Shown: piece by piece, positions 19,788-26,957 of the stretch
Position numbering within the stretch: the first letter of the stretch is position 1
Layout of the letters: every line of letters starts with the position of its first letter
DNA from: JBCFAY01 sp038562375
GTDB lineage: Bacteria > Bacillota > Clostridia > Christensenellales > CAG-138
Direction: 5' to 3'
Assembly: GCA_038562375.1 (NCBI GenBank)
Contig: JBCFAY010000025.1
Location: 1 to 49,399 of the forward strand
DNA: 49,399 bases
The notes under the pieces: generated by a model
What the model was told of the DNA's origin: nothing
Databases searched by the model: none
Seen by the model: the letters and a program-made list of their open reading frames with translations, nothing else
Translations under genes and position numbers: made by a program

Positions 19788-20036
19788 CTATTTGCCGAGC
19801 AGGTCCTCGTATGTTACCTTTAAGACTTTTGCGATGGTTAAAAGCTCGATATCCGTCACGAAACGCTTCCCGCTTTCTATGCGCTGGACAGCGTTTTTAT
19901 CAAGATCCAGCCCTTCGATTTGGAGCATATCGGAAAAGGCTTTTTGGGATGGGCCGGCCGGTAAAGCCTCCCGGTATTCCTTTATCTTGCGGCCGCAAAT
20001 GTTGTTCGAGCCGTCCGCCGCCTTATTCTTATACAT
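19788..20036 (-). CDS. Small XRE-family helix-turn-helix regulator
   Basis: The protein has 82 residues: a short N-terminal extension, then a HTH_3 domain (IKEYREALPAG...SQKAFSDML, KNAVQRIESGKRFVTDIELLTIAKVL, YEDLLGK). It has no effector domain, so it is a simple dimeric repressor. Its upstream region carries two 21-bp inverted-repeat operators exactly 53 bp apart, with its own -10 (TATAAT, complement of 20081-20086) between them, so it very probably autoregulates. The divergent target is now a decayed gene. Confidence 0.85.
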   Translation of the reverse strand: MYKNKAADGSNNICGRKIKEYREALPAGPSQKAFSDMLQIEGLDLDKNAVQRIESGKRFVTDIELLTIAKVLKVTYEDLLGK

Positions 20037-20052
20037 GTCATCCCGCCTCCCG

Positions 20053-20073
20053 GTGACATTTACTGATTGTCAT
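20053..20073. promoter_or_regulatory. Operator 1 of the XRE regulator
   Basis: This is a 21-bp near-palindrome, GTGACATTT-ACT-GATTGTCAT, matching operator 2 at both arms. It covers the expected transcription start of the XRE gene and overlaps the -35 of the divergent promoter. Confidence 0.75.
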
Positions 20074-20095
20074 TCAAAAGATTATATGTTAGATT
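20067..20095 (+). promoter_or_regulatory. Divergent promoter facing the decayed gene
   Basis: TTGTCA (20067-20072), a 17-base spacer and TAGATT (20090-20095). The -35 lies in operator 1 and operator 2 starts 10 bases after the -10, so repressor at either site should block it. Confidence 0.6.
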
Positions 20096-20105
20096 TTAAA
20101 AAGAG

Positions 20106-20126
20106 GTGACATTCGCTGAATGTCAC
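20106..20126. promoter_or_regulatory. Operator 2 of the XRE regulator
   Basis: This is a 21-bp perfect palindrome with arms GTGACATTC and GAATGTCAC around GCT. It lies exactly 53 bp from operator 1 (about five helical turns), so dimers on both sites would face the same side of the DNA. Confidence 0.8.
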
Positions 20127-20159
20127 ACAAAGGTGTTTCAGGGTAACGGAGTGGGAACT

Positions 20160-20316
20160 ATGAAAAAGTTCGACGCTGAAAAAGCAATTCGGCATATTGC
20201 GATAAGGCAAGGAGCAACAATCGGAGAATCCCTTGTAAGGGCGGCGTGCCGACGCCGGAGGAATTGATTGCCTATCTTGCTGCCTGTATGGACGCGGGCA
20301 TAGATCCATTTGCATA
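20160..20316 (+). pseudogene. Internally deleted and frameshifted small conserved protein
   Basis: From ATG 20160 the frame reads MKKFDAEKAIRHIAIRQGA, the N terminus of a small Clostridia protein family I recall as starting KFDAEKAIRHIA and ending IP.KG..PTPEEVIAYLA. That frame soon hits TGA at 20265. In another frame the next bases read IPCKGGVPTPEELIAYLAACM and end at TAG 20314-20316. So both ends are present, but roughly 25-30 middle codons seem deleted with loss of frame. It stands directly behind the XRE-controlled promoter. The family match is from memory. Confidence 0.6.
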
Positions 20317-20320
20317 GAGA

Positions 20321-20365
20321 AAAGCCGGCGCGGTTGCCATGCGTGGCCGCCGCGTTCGGCTTTTT
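20321..20365. terminator. Bidirectional terminator between the decayed gene and metY
   Basis: AAAGCCG with CGGCTTT encloses further GC-rich pairing (GCGCGG with CCGCG-type bases). T run on the plus side, A run on the minus side, between converging units. Confidence 0.75.
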
Positions 20366-20430
20366 GTGCGTCGCTTTTTCTTTGGCGTTTGCCGTTGTCC
20401 TCCCGGCCGCGCCGGACCTCGGCGCAAATC

Positions 20431-21720
20431 CTACTTCAGCGCCTGGGTAAGGTCCTCGATCAGATCGTCGACATGCTCTGTGCCTATGGAGAGCCGTACG
20501 GTGTTGGGCTTGATCCTGCTGCCCTGCAGTTGTTCTTCCGTCAGCTGGGAGTGCGTGGTGCTCGCCGGATGGATCACCAGCGATTTGACGTCGGCGACGT
20601 TCGCGAGCAGCGAGAAGATCTCGAGCTTGTCGATAAACTCCGTAGCCTCCTTCGCGCCGCCCTTGATCTCAAAGGTGAAGATCGAGCCCGCGCCGTCCTT
20701 GAAGTATTTTTGGTACAGCGCGTGGGAGGGGCTCTCGGGCAGGGACGGGTGGTTGACGCGCTCAACCCTGGGGTGCGAGCGCAGGAAGTCGATGATCTTG
20801 AGCGTATTGCTCACATGCCGCTCCACGCGCAGCGAGAGCGTCTCAAGCCCCTGCAGGAACAGGAAGGAATGGAACGGGCTCAGCGCCGCGCCGGTATCGC
20901 GAAGCAGCGTGACGCGCGCCTTGATGATGTAGGCGGCGGGGCCCACGGCCTTGGTGTACTGCACGCCGTGGTAGCTCGCGTCCGGCTCGGTCAGGCCGGG
21001 GTACCTGCCCGAGGCCTCCCAGTCGAACTTGCCGGAATCGACGATCACGCCGCCGATGGACGTGCCGTGGCCGCCGATGAACTTAGTGGCGGAATGGATG
21101 ACGATGTCCGCGCCGAGCTTGAACGGGCGGAGCAGGTACGGCGTCGCGAACGTGTTGTCGACGATCAGGGCGATGCCGTGCCGGTGCGCGATGTCCGCGA
21201 TGGCGGAGATGTCGACGACGTCGGAGTTGGGGTTGCCGAGGCTCTCGATGAAAATCGCCTTGGTGTTGGGCCGGATGGCGTCTTCATAGCCCTTGAGATC
21301 CTGCGGCTCCACGAACGTCGTCGTGATCCCGAAGCGGGGCAGCGTGTGCAGGAACAGGTTGTACGTGCCGCCGTAGATGGTCTTTTCGGAGATGATGTGA
21401 TCCCCCGCGTTCGCGATATTCTGTATCGCGTAGGTCGCGGCGGCCGCGCCGGAAGCGAGCGCGAGCGCGCCCACGCCGCCCTCGAGCGCGTTGATGCGCG
21501 TTTCAAAAATCGAGTTGGTGGGGTTGATGATGCGGCTGTAGATGTTGCCGCTTTCGGTCAGGCCGAAGCGGGCCGCGGCGCTTGCGCAGTTCGGGAACAC
21601 GAAGGACGAGGTCTGGTAGATGGGGACCGCGCGCGCGTCGGTAGCGCTGTCGGGCTGCTCCTGCCCCGCGTGGATCTGGAGGGTTTCAAATCTCAGTTGC
21701 TTGTTCTTCTGCTCGCTCAT
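20431..21720 (-). CDS. metY: O-acetylhomoserine sulfhydrylase
   Basis: The protein has 429 residues and is a PLP enzyme of the Cys/Met metabolism family (cystathionine gamma-synthase fold). It makes homocysteine (or methionine) from O-acetylhomoserine and sulfide (or methanethiol). The Schiff-base lysine is in HSATKFIGGHG near residue 208. YSRIINPT near 64 and the insert length fit MetY rather than MetB. The start at 21720 (MSEQKNK) has GGAG seven bases upstream; an ATG two codons earlier is too close to the SD. A ~335-base leader begins at an operator-bearing promoter just downstream of the Rrf2 gene, so sulfur-responsive control is likely. Confidence 0.93.
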   Translation of the reverse strand: MSEQKNKQLRFETLQIHAGQEQPDSATDARAVPIYQTSSFVFPNCASAAARFGLTESGNIYSRIINPTNSIFETRINALEGGVGALALASGAAAATYAIQNIANAGDHIISEKTIYGGTYNLFLHTLPRFGITTTFVEPQDLKGYEDAIRPNTKAIFIESLGNPNSDVVDISAIADIAHRHGIALIVDNTFATPYLLRPFKLGADIVIHSATKFIGGHGTSIGGVIVDSGKFDWEASGRYPGLTEPDASYHGVQYTKAVGPAAYIIKARVTLLRDTGAALSPFHSFLFLQGLETLSLRVERHVSNTLKIIDFLRSHPRVERVNHPSLPESPSHALYQKYFKDGAGSIFTFEIKGGAKEATEFIDKLEIFSLLANVADVKSLVIHPASTTHSQLTEEQLQGSRIKPNTVRLSIGTEHVDDLIEDLTQALK

Positions 21721-21860
21721 TTTCATTCTCCTATTTATAAAAATTATTTATTCTTCTATCGTTTGCCGTGTTTCGGGCGAAAGGCCGCCCGGGCGTTCTC
21801 CATCGGCGCGTCCGGTTTTCTTCGGCGCATACCCGCTTCGAGCCGCGCCCTTTCGTCCTC

Positions 21861-22008
21861 ATACCGGACCGTTGCCGAAGCGGCTCAAAACGGCCCGATA
21901 TCCGCCGGTATCGAACCGGCCCGCCGGAAGCGTATGCCGCGCAAGCCGCGTCACATTCGGGCGCGCGTCCCTCTGCGGCGGCATCGGCGCCGGCTCCAAA
22001 CCACGGTC
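21861..22008 (-). CDS. Possible Arg-rich leader ORF upstream of metY
   Basis: This is a 49-codon frame starting at ATG 22008, with AGGGGTGA five bases upstream, inside the metY leader. Codons 7-13 read RRRCRRR, so a cysteine codon sits amid arginine codons, which would make ribosome stalling sensitive to charged tRNA-Cys or tRNA-Arg. Arg/Cys-rich leader peptides control sulfur genes in some Actinobacteria. In high-GC DNA arginine-rich frames are also common by chance, so this is only a candidate. The translated frame closes at a TGA in the middle of the leader. Confidence 0.3.
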
Positions 22009-22028
22009 ATAAGGATCACCCCTTTGTA

Positions 22029-22059
22029 TATAAATCATATATACTTAATATGATTTATA
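22029..22059. promoter_or_regulatory. Operator overlapping the metY transcription start
   Basis: A 12-bp perfect inverted repeat (ATAAATCATAT with ATATGATTTAT, plus flanking T-A) around seven bases. AT-rich ATAA...TTAT palindromes are typical of Rrf2/CymR-type sites. It lies just after the -10 of the minus-strand promoter, so a bound dimer should block metY initiation. The adjacent Rrf2 gene is the obvious candidate repressor. Confidence 0.7.
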
Positions 22060-22062
22060 GAT

Positions 22063-22091
22063 ATGATAATCACCTTTCCGCGCTTTGTCAA
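22063..22091 (-). promoter_or_regulatory. Promoter of the metY transcript
   Basis: On the minus strand TTGACA (complement of 22086-22091), 17 bases, TATCAT (complement of 22063-22068). The perfect -35 and spacing make this one of the best promoters in the window. Confidence 0.8.
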
Positions 22092-22143
22092 TCGTTGTTT
22101 TGAAATTCTTAATAAAATGTTCGATCGGTCCCTTGAAATACCC

Positions 22144-22578
22144 TTAAATAAAATAATCGATCGGCACTTTTTGATGATAGCGTTCCACAAGGTCGGCAAG
22201 CGTAATGTGGTCGACCACGTTTTCGATGGCCTGCTGGATTTCCCTGTATACGTCTATGGTCACGCATTTCGCTGCCCTGTGGCAAGAGGAAGAATTGTCC
22301 ACGCATGGAACGGGAGCGAGACTGCCTTCGGTCGTGCGCAGGATCATACCGACGGTGTATTCCTCCGGGGGCTTACACAGCACATAGCCGCCGAAGGAGC
22401 CGCGGATGCTGCGCACATAGCCCGCTTTTGCGAGCAGCGGGATGATCTGTTCAAGGTATTTGGCGGAGATTTCCTGCCGCGTGGCGATATCCTTGATCGG
22501 CGCATGTTCATTCGCCTGATTCAACGCGAGATCCAGCATCAAGCGCAAAGCGTAACGGCCCTTGGTTGAGATTCTCAT
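22144..22578 (-). CDS. Rrf2-family transcriptional regulator (IscR/CymR-like)
   Basis: The protein has 144 residues. The winged-helix start MRISTKGRYALRLMLDLA and the recognition segment ISAKYLEQIIPLLAKAGYVRSIRG with FGGYVL wing are diagnostic of Rrf2. Three cysteines near residues 92-105 (C-x6-C-x5-C) resemble the IscR cluster ligands (C-x5-C-x5-C), so an iron-sulfur cluster is possible. CymR-type sulfur regulators usually lack them. It is followed on the same strand by the metY promoter/operator, so it probably controls sulfur amino-acid synthesis in response to cysteine or Fe-S status. Confidence 0.9.
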   Translation of the reverse strand: MRISTKGRYALRLMLDLALNQANEHAPIKDIATRQEISAKYLEQIIPLLAKAGYVRSIRGSFGGYVLCKPPEEYTVGMILRTTEGSLAPVPCVDNSSSCHRAAKCVTIDVYREIQQAIENVVDHITLADLVERYHQKVPIDYFI

Positions 22579-22606
22579 CGCGCGCCTCCTGCAAGGTTGT
22601 TATTCT

Positions 22607-22615
22607 ATTATAGCA
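22607..22615 (-). promoter_or_regulatory. Extended -10 promoter of the Rrf2 gene
   Basis: On the minus strand TGCTATAAT, with no convincing -35. The Rrf2 start codon follows 29 bases downstream, after a GGAGG ribosome site. Confidence 0.6.
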
Positions 22616-22772
22616 TAAAGCCGCCGGATTGCGATGCCTATTATGGCAATGCCGAATCGAATACGGCGGTGCGGCACGGCATATCGAAAACCGCCGCGCT
22701 ATACAAACGCGGTTTTGAACGCTACAATAATAGAAAACGCGCTTGGCGCGCGGGACGATGGAGGGTGAGCGC

Positions 22773-23492
22773 ATGAAAGACGGCGCCGGATTGATCCGGA
22801 TACTCAAGGATGGGCCGTATCTGGTCACGGGCGGCATCCCGCTCAAGGAGAAGATCATCACGCCGCAGGGTGCGGGGTACATCTATCGCGACGGCGCGGT
22901 TTTCCCGCAGGCCGAGACTTATACGCTGTGCCGCTGCGGCAAGTCCAAGAATCCGCCGTTCTGCGACGGGCAGCACCAGGGCTTCGACGGGACGGAGACC
23001 GCGGAGCGGCTGCCGTTTGCGGAGCGGGCGGAATACCTGCGCGGCGATAAAATCGATCTGATGGACGATCATCGCTGCGCGTTCGCGCGGTTCTGCCACC
23101 GCGCGGGCGGCGACGCGTGGGAGCTGGCGGAAAATAGCCCCAACCCCGGCGACAAGGAGGAGGCGATACTCGCGGCCGTCGAGTGCCCGGCGGGCAGGCT
23201 TGTTCCGATCGATAAACAGACCGGTCGGCCGATCGAGCCCTATTACGAGCCGGGGATCGACGTTTTGCAGGATCCCGAGGAGGGCGTGAGCTGCGGCCTG
23301 TTCGTCAAGGGCGGGATCCCGATCCAGTCCTCGGACGGCACGACCTACGAGGTGCGAAACCGCGTCGTGCTTTGCCGGTGCGGCGCGTCCAAGGATAAAC
23401 CCTTCTGCGACATGATGCATCTGGCGATCGGGTACGGGGACGGAAGGCAAAACGGCGAGGGGGCGGCCTTGCAGGAAAGAGGGCAAAAATGA
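22773..23492 (+). CDS. Double-CDGSH iron-sulfur protein with ferredoxin-like middle domain
   Basis: The protein has 239 residues. It has two CDGSH-type 2Fe-2S sites: CRCGKSKNPPFCDGQH near residue 54 and CRCGASKDKPFCDMMH near 210. Each supplies three Cys and one His. Between them a region with HRCAFARFCH and VECPAG looks like a divergent single-cluster ferredoxin domain. Such bacterial CDGSH proteins are thought to transfer clusters or electrons; the partner is unknown. ATG 22773 has GGAGGGTGA four bases upstream. Its stop overlaps the next start by four bases (ATGA), heading a three-gene coupled operon. Confidence 0.88.
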   Translation: MKDGAGLIRILKDGPYLVTGGIPLKEKIITPQGAGYIYRDGAVFPQAETYTLCRCGKSKNPPFCDGQHQGFDGTETAERLPFAERAEYLRGDKIDLMDDHRCAFARFCHRAGGDAWELAENSPNPGDKEEAILAAVECPAGRLVPIDKQTGRPIEPYYEPGIDVLQDPEEGVSCGLFVKGGIPIQSSDGTTYEVRNRVVLCRCGASKDKPFCDMMHLAIGYGDGRQNGEGAALQERGQK

Positions 23493-24151
23493 CGCCGTTC
23501 GGCCCGGATCCGGACGCCGTTTATCCGAACGAGCGGATCCGGAGCGTCTGCTTTATCAAGAATACGATCACCCGCCCGAACATCATCGTCGGGGAATATA
23601 CCTATTACTCGGACGAGGGCGGCGCGGAGGAATTTGAAAAACATGTCACGCACCATTACGAATTCCTCGGGGATAAGCTTATCATCGGCAAGTTCTGCGC
23701 GATCGCGCGCGGCGTCGAATTCGTGATGAACGGCGCGAACCACCGGATGAATTCGGTCACGACCTATCCGTTCAATATCCTGGGCAACGGCTGGGAGAGC
23801 TCCACCCCGTCCCTCGCGGAGCTTCCGTATAAGGGGGACACGGTGGTCGGAAACGACGTGTGGATCGGCCAGGATGCGACGCTATTGCCCGGCGTGCACA
23901 TCCGCGACGGAGCGATCATCGCGGCCCGGGCCGTCGTGACGCGCGACGTGCCCGCCTATTGCGTCGCGGGCGGGAACCCGGCCCGGATCCTTAAAAAACG
24001 CTTCGACGACGGGCTGATCGAGCTGTTGCTCCGGCTCAAGTGGTGGGACTGGCCGCCCGAACGGATCACGAAACATCTTTGTGTGCTTTGCAGCGGCGAT
24101 TTGGGCAAAATCCGAAGCCTTGCGCCGGATCTCGCGGAGGAAAACGCTTGA
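23489..24151 (+). CDS. Vat/CatB-type xenobiotic O-acetyltransferase
   Basis: The protein has 220 residues, the usual length. It is a left-handed beta-helix acetyltransferase with the catalytic His in NGANHRM near residue 85, then TYPFNILGNGWE, GDTVVGNDVWIGQ and AGGNPA. This order matches streptogramin A acetyltransferases (Vat) and CatB chloramphenicol acetyltransferases, which use acetyl-CoA. Many chromosomal homologues are not resistance genes, so actual drug acetylation is unproven. It is coupled by 4-base overlaps to the CDGSH gene before it and the SanA-like gene after it. Confidence 0.88.
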   Translation: MTPFGPDPDAVYPNERIRSVCFIKNTITRPNIIVGEYTYYSDEGGAEEFEKHVTHHYEFLGDKLIIGKFCAIARGVEFVMNGANHRMNSVTTYPFNILGNGWESSTPSLAELPYKGDTVVGNDVWIGQDATLLPGVHIRDGAIIAARAVVTRDVPAYCVAGGNPARILKKRFDDGLIELLLRLKWWDWPPERITKHLCVLCSGDLGKIRSLAPDLAEENA

Positions 24152-24828
24152 AGGATAAACGGAATAAAACGCGCCGCATTCGGCGCGCGGCGCTTGCAAT
24201 CGCCGCGGCGGCGCTCGCGCTGTCGCTCGGGATCAACGCGCTCATGCTCTTGTCCGTGCAGGATCGTATCCTCACGCCGGAACAGGCTGCGGGGCTTGAC
24301 GCGGACTGCGTGCTGGTGCTCGGCGCGGGCGTGCGGGAAGGCCGCCTGAGTGCGATGCTGGCGGACAGGCTGAAGCGCGGCGTCGAGCTTTTCGAGGGCG
24401 GCGCGTCGAACCGTATGCTCATGAGCGGCGATCACGGCCGCGTGGAGTACGACGAGGTCAACGCGATGAAGCGCTACGCCGTCGAGCAGGGCGTGCCCTC
24501 CGAATGCGTGTTCATGGATCACGCGGGATTTTCGACGTACGAAAGCATGGCCCGCGCCAAAAAGGTGTTTTTGGCGCGAAAGGTCGTGATCGTGACGCAG
24601 GGCTTCCATCTCCCGCGCGCGATCTATCTTGCCAACGCGCTGGGGCTCGACGCATACGGCGTCGCGGCGGATCTGCGCCCGTACGCCGGGCAGGCGCGCA
24701 ACGAGGCGCGCGAAGCGCTCGCCCGCGTCAAGGATTTCTTCTACGCCCTGGTTCAGCCGCCGCCGACCTACCTCGGCGAGGCGATCCCGGTGAGCGGCAA
24801 CGGGGACGCGACGAACGATCTTTCCTAG
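24148..24828 (+). CDS. SanA/YdcF-like DUF218 membrane protein
   Basis: The protein has 226 residues. It has a basic N terminus, one membrane helix (residues ~13-35, ALAIAAAALALSLGINALML), then a DUF218 domain with VLVLGAGV, LMSGDHG and the STYESMARAK, TQGFHLPRA motifs. SanA-type proteins affect envelope permeability in enterobacteria; the biochemistry is unclear. The start is TTG 24148, with CGGAGG seven bases upstream, overlapping the acetyltransferase stop. An in-frame ATG 108 bases earlier lies inside the acetyltransferase gene and has no ribosome site. Confidence 0.85.
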   Translation: MKDKRNKTRRIRRAALAIAAAALALSLGINALMLLSVQDRILTPEQAAGLDADCVLVLGAGVREGRLSAMLADRLKRGVELFEGGASNRMLMSGDHGRVEYDEVNAMKRYAVEQGVPSECVFMDHAGFSTYESMARAKKVFLARKVVIVTQGFHLPRAIYLANALGLDAYGVAADLRPYAGQARNEAREALARVKDFFYALVQPPPTYLGEAIPVSGNGDATNDLS

Positions 24829-24874
24829 AGCGCGCCCTTGACCGGCGCGGCATAGAGCATTTCGGCGGACAGAG

Positions 24875-24912
24875 GGGCCGCTTCGGATTTTCGCTTCCGG
24901 GGCGGCCCTTTT
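24875..24912 (+). terminator. Intrinsic terminator after the CDGSH operon
   Basis: GGGCCGC pairs with GCGGCCC, with an inner CGGA/TCCG-like stem, followed by four Ts. Confidence 0.75.
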
Positions 24913-24978
24913 ACGCGCGGAAAAATCCCTGTGGCGGCGGTTCTTTTTTGATCCGTACGAGCCATAGAGTAGCACTAG

Positions 24979-25968
24979 ATGGGCACGAAGATTATAAAAC
25001 TCATCCTAGCGCTGTGCGCGCTCGCGTTTTTGGCGGGCTGCGCCGGAAACCGGAGCGGTTCGGACGAGCCGCTCCCGACGCCCGTCGCCGTCGCGCCGCT
25101 TCCGGCGCTCCTGGTCGCCCCGAAAGGCGAAAGCACCATCGCGTGGCTGTCGGACACCCAGTATTACAGCAAAATCTATCCGGATACCTTCCTGACGATG
25201 ACGCGCTTTTTAAGCGGCAATGCGGAGAAGATGAACCTCGGCTATGTGATCCACACGGGCGACATCGTGCAGGATTATGACGACGAGGATCAGTGGCGCG
25301 CGGCGGACGACGCGATGCGATTGCTCGACGGCATCCCCTCGGGCGTGCTCGCGGGCAATCACGACGTGGACGGCTCCAAGCAGGACTATTCGTATTTTTC
25401 CCGCTTCTTCGGCGAGGACCGCTATGAAAACGGGCCGTGGTACGGGGGCGGGGAGCGCGACAACCGCAGCCATTGCGATTTGATCGAGCTGGACGGGATG
25501 CAGTATATCTTCGTATATTTGGGCTTCTCGCCCGACGAGGAGAGCATCGGCTTTGCGAACAAGGCGTTCTCCTCATACCCCGAGCGCGTGGGCGTGTTGT
25601 GCGTGCACGAGTATCTCGACACGGACTCCACGCTCACGAATATCGGTAAAACGCTCCAAAAGCGCGTCGTGGAGCCCAATTCCAACGTCTTTTTGGTGCT
25701 GTGCGGGCACCGGTACACGTCGGACTGGACCGAGGCGAGCTTTGACGACGACGGCGACGGCGTATTCGAGCGCACGGTCTACCAGATCATCGCGAACTAC
25801 CAATCGCTCCTGCGCGAGGGCGGAAGGGGGTACCTCCGCCTGATGCGCGTGGACCGCGGCGCGGGCGTCATACGCATGTTCACCTACTCGCCGGTGCTCG
25901 GGGACTTCAACTATTACGACGCCGAAAGCTGGAGGGATGAGTTTACCCTCCCGATCCCCTGGGATTGA
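24979..25968 (+). CDS. Calcineurin-like metallophosphoesterase lipoprotein
   Basis: The protein has 329 residues. It has a lipoprotein signal peptide with lipobox LAGC near residue 21, then a Pro-rich spacer. The metallophosphoesterase signature follows: SDTQYY (~59), HTGDIVQD (~93), GNHD (~124), HEY and GHRYTS, which provide the dinuclear metal site. It should act outside the cell, anchored to the membrane, on a phosphoester that cannot be named. The ribosome site is weak. It is a single gene between two terminators. Confidence 0.87.
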   Translation: MGTKIIKLILALCALAFLAGCAGNRSGSDEPLPTPVAVAPLPALLVAPKGESTIAWLSDTQYYSKIYPDTFLTMTRFLSGNAEKMNLGYVIHTGDIVQDYDDEDQWRAADDAMRLLDGIPSGVLAGNHDVDGSKQDYSYFSRFFGEDRYENGPWYGGGERDNRSHCDLIELDGMQYIFVYLGFSPDEESIGFANKAFSSYPERVGVLCVHEYLDTDSTLTNIGKTLQKRVVEPNSNVFLVLCGHRYTSDWTEASFDDDGDGVFERTVYQIIANYQSLLREGGRGYLRLMRVDRGAGVIRMFTYSPVLGDFNYYDAESWRDEFTLPIPWD

Positions 25969-26021
25969 GCGCTCGCGACCGCGCCCGATTCCTCTTCCCG
26001 CGCGGCGCTTAAGACAAAAAC

Positions 26022-26062
26022 AATCCGGGCCCGCGCGGCTTTCCCGTGCGCGGGCTCGGATT
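26022..26062. terminator. Convergent terminator hairpin, copy 1
   Basis: A 15-bp stem (AATCCGGGCCCGCGC with GCGCGGGCTCGGATT, one mismatch) between the phosphoesterase gene and the converging deoD. Confidence 0.7.
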
Positions 26063-26084
26063 CCTTTCATCGCTAAGTAACAAT

Positions 26085-26117
26085 CCGAACCTGCGGCTTT
26101 TTAACGCGCGGGTTCGG
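26085..26117. terminator. Convergent terminator hairpin, copy 2
   Basis: CCGAACCTGCG pairs with CGCGCGGGTTCGG around a T-rich loop. It shares the CAATCCG lead and GCGGCTTT core with the hairpin 60 bases upstream, so the two are probably a tandem duplication. Confidence 0.6.
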
Positions 26118-26144
26118 CTTCCTATTCTGCTTCTGCGTTTGCGC

Positions 26145-26849
26145 TCACGCGATCGCGAGCGCGAGCTCCATCATGCGGGTAAACCCGGTCTGCCGCTCCT
26201 CGACCGTGCACGCCTCGCCCGTGAGCGGGCGGTCGGAAACCGTTACGATGCTCAGCGCGTTCTTGCCGGCTTCCGCGGCGTTCAGGTAGAGCCCGGCGGT
26301 CTCCATCTCCACCGCGAGCACGCCCATGCGCCCCCAGGCGCGGAGATTCTCGAGATCGTCGTAGAAGATGTCGGCGGAAAAGAGGTTCCCGACGCGCACG
26401 GGGATGCCGAGGTCCTTTGCCGCCTCCACGGCTTTATGGAGCAGCCCGTAGCTCGCGATGGGAGCGAACGTGCCGGGCAGCTTAAAATGCGCGGCGGCGT
26501 TTGAATCCGTGCACGCGCCCATGCCAAGAACGATCGAGCGCAGTTCGACGCCGTCCTGCAGCGCGCCCGCCGACCCGATGCGGATGATGTTGTCCACATC
26601 GTAGAAATAGAACAGCTCGTACGAATAGATGCTCATGGAGGGGATGCCCATGCCGCTGGCCATCACGCTCACGCGCTTGCCGCGGTATTCGCCCGTGTAG
26701 CCCTGTATCCCGCGCACGTTGTTCACGAGGACTGCGTTTTGAAGATAGTTTGCGGCGATGTACTGCGCGCGCAGCGGATCGCCCGGCATCAGCACGGTCT
26801 TGGCGATGTCGCCCGGTTTCGCGCTGTTGTGCGGAGTCGGAGCGCCCAT
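26145..26849 (-). CDS. deoD: Purine-nucleoside phosphorylase, DeoD type
   Basis: The protein has 234 residues, the hexameric PNP length. LMPGDPLRAQYIA near residue 18 (phosphate-binding GDP-R), IRIGSAGAL near 90, the VEMETAGLY purine/ribose site near 180, and SDRPLTGE near 204 are all present. It reversibly splits purine (deoxy)nucleosides with phosphate to base plus (deoxy)ribose-1-phosphate. I chose ATG 26849, which has AGGAGG eight bases upstream. A second ATG two codons earlier is too close and the long frame to 26945 lacks a site. It is a single gene with its own promoter. Confidence 0.95.
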   Translation of the reverse strand: MGAPTPHNSAKPGDIAKTVLMPGDPLRAQYIAANYLQNAVLVNNVRGIQGYTGEYRGKRVSVMASGMGIPSMSIYSYELFYFYDVDNIIRIGSAGALQDGVELRSIVLGMGACTDSNAAAHFKLPGTFAPIASYGLLHKAVEAAKDLGIPVRVGNLFSADIFYDDLENLRAWGRMGVLAVEMETAGLYLNAAEAGKNALSIVTVSDRPLTGEACTVEERQTGFTRMMELALAIA

Positions 26850-26880
26850 ACTCATTTCCTCCTCGAATCTCTTTTCTGTT

Positions 26881-26909
26881 ATTATAGCCCGTAAAATAGA
26901 ACAGGCCAA
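26881..26909 (-). promoter_or_regulatory. Promoter of deoD
   Basis: On the minus strand TTGGCC (complement of 26904-26909), 17 bases and consensus TATAAT (complement of 26881-26886), about 32 bases before the deoD start. Confidence 0.75.
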
Positions 26910-26957
26910 GCCTTGGGCGCATATATTGGATTGACTTGCATTCACGGGAGGGGTTTT

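Noticed and set aside
21727..22060. SAM-I riboswitch or T-box upstream of metY
   Set aside because: CGGCAAC occurs once, but the rest of the SAM-I core and the T-box AGGGTGG element are absent on the minus strand.
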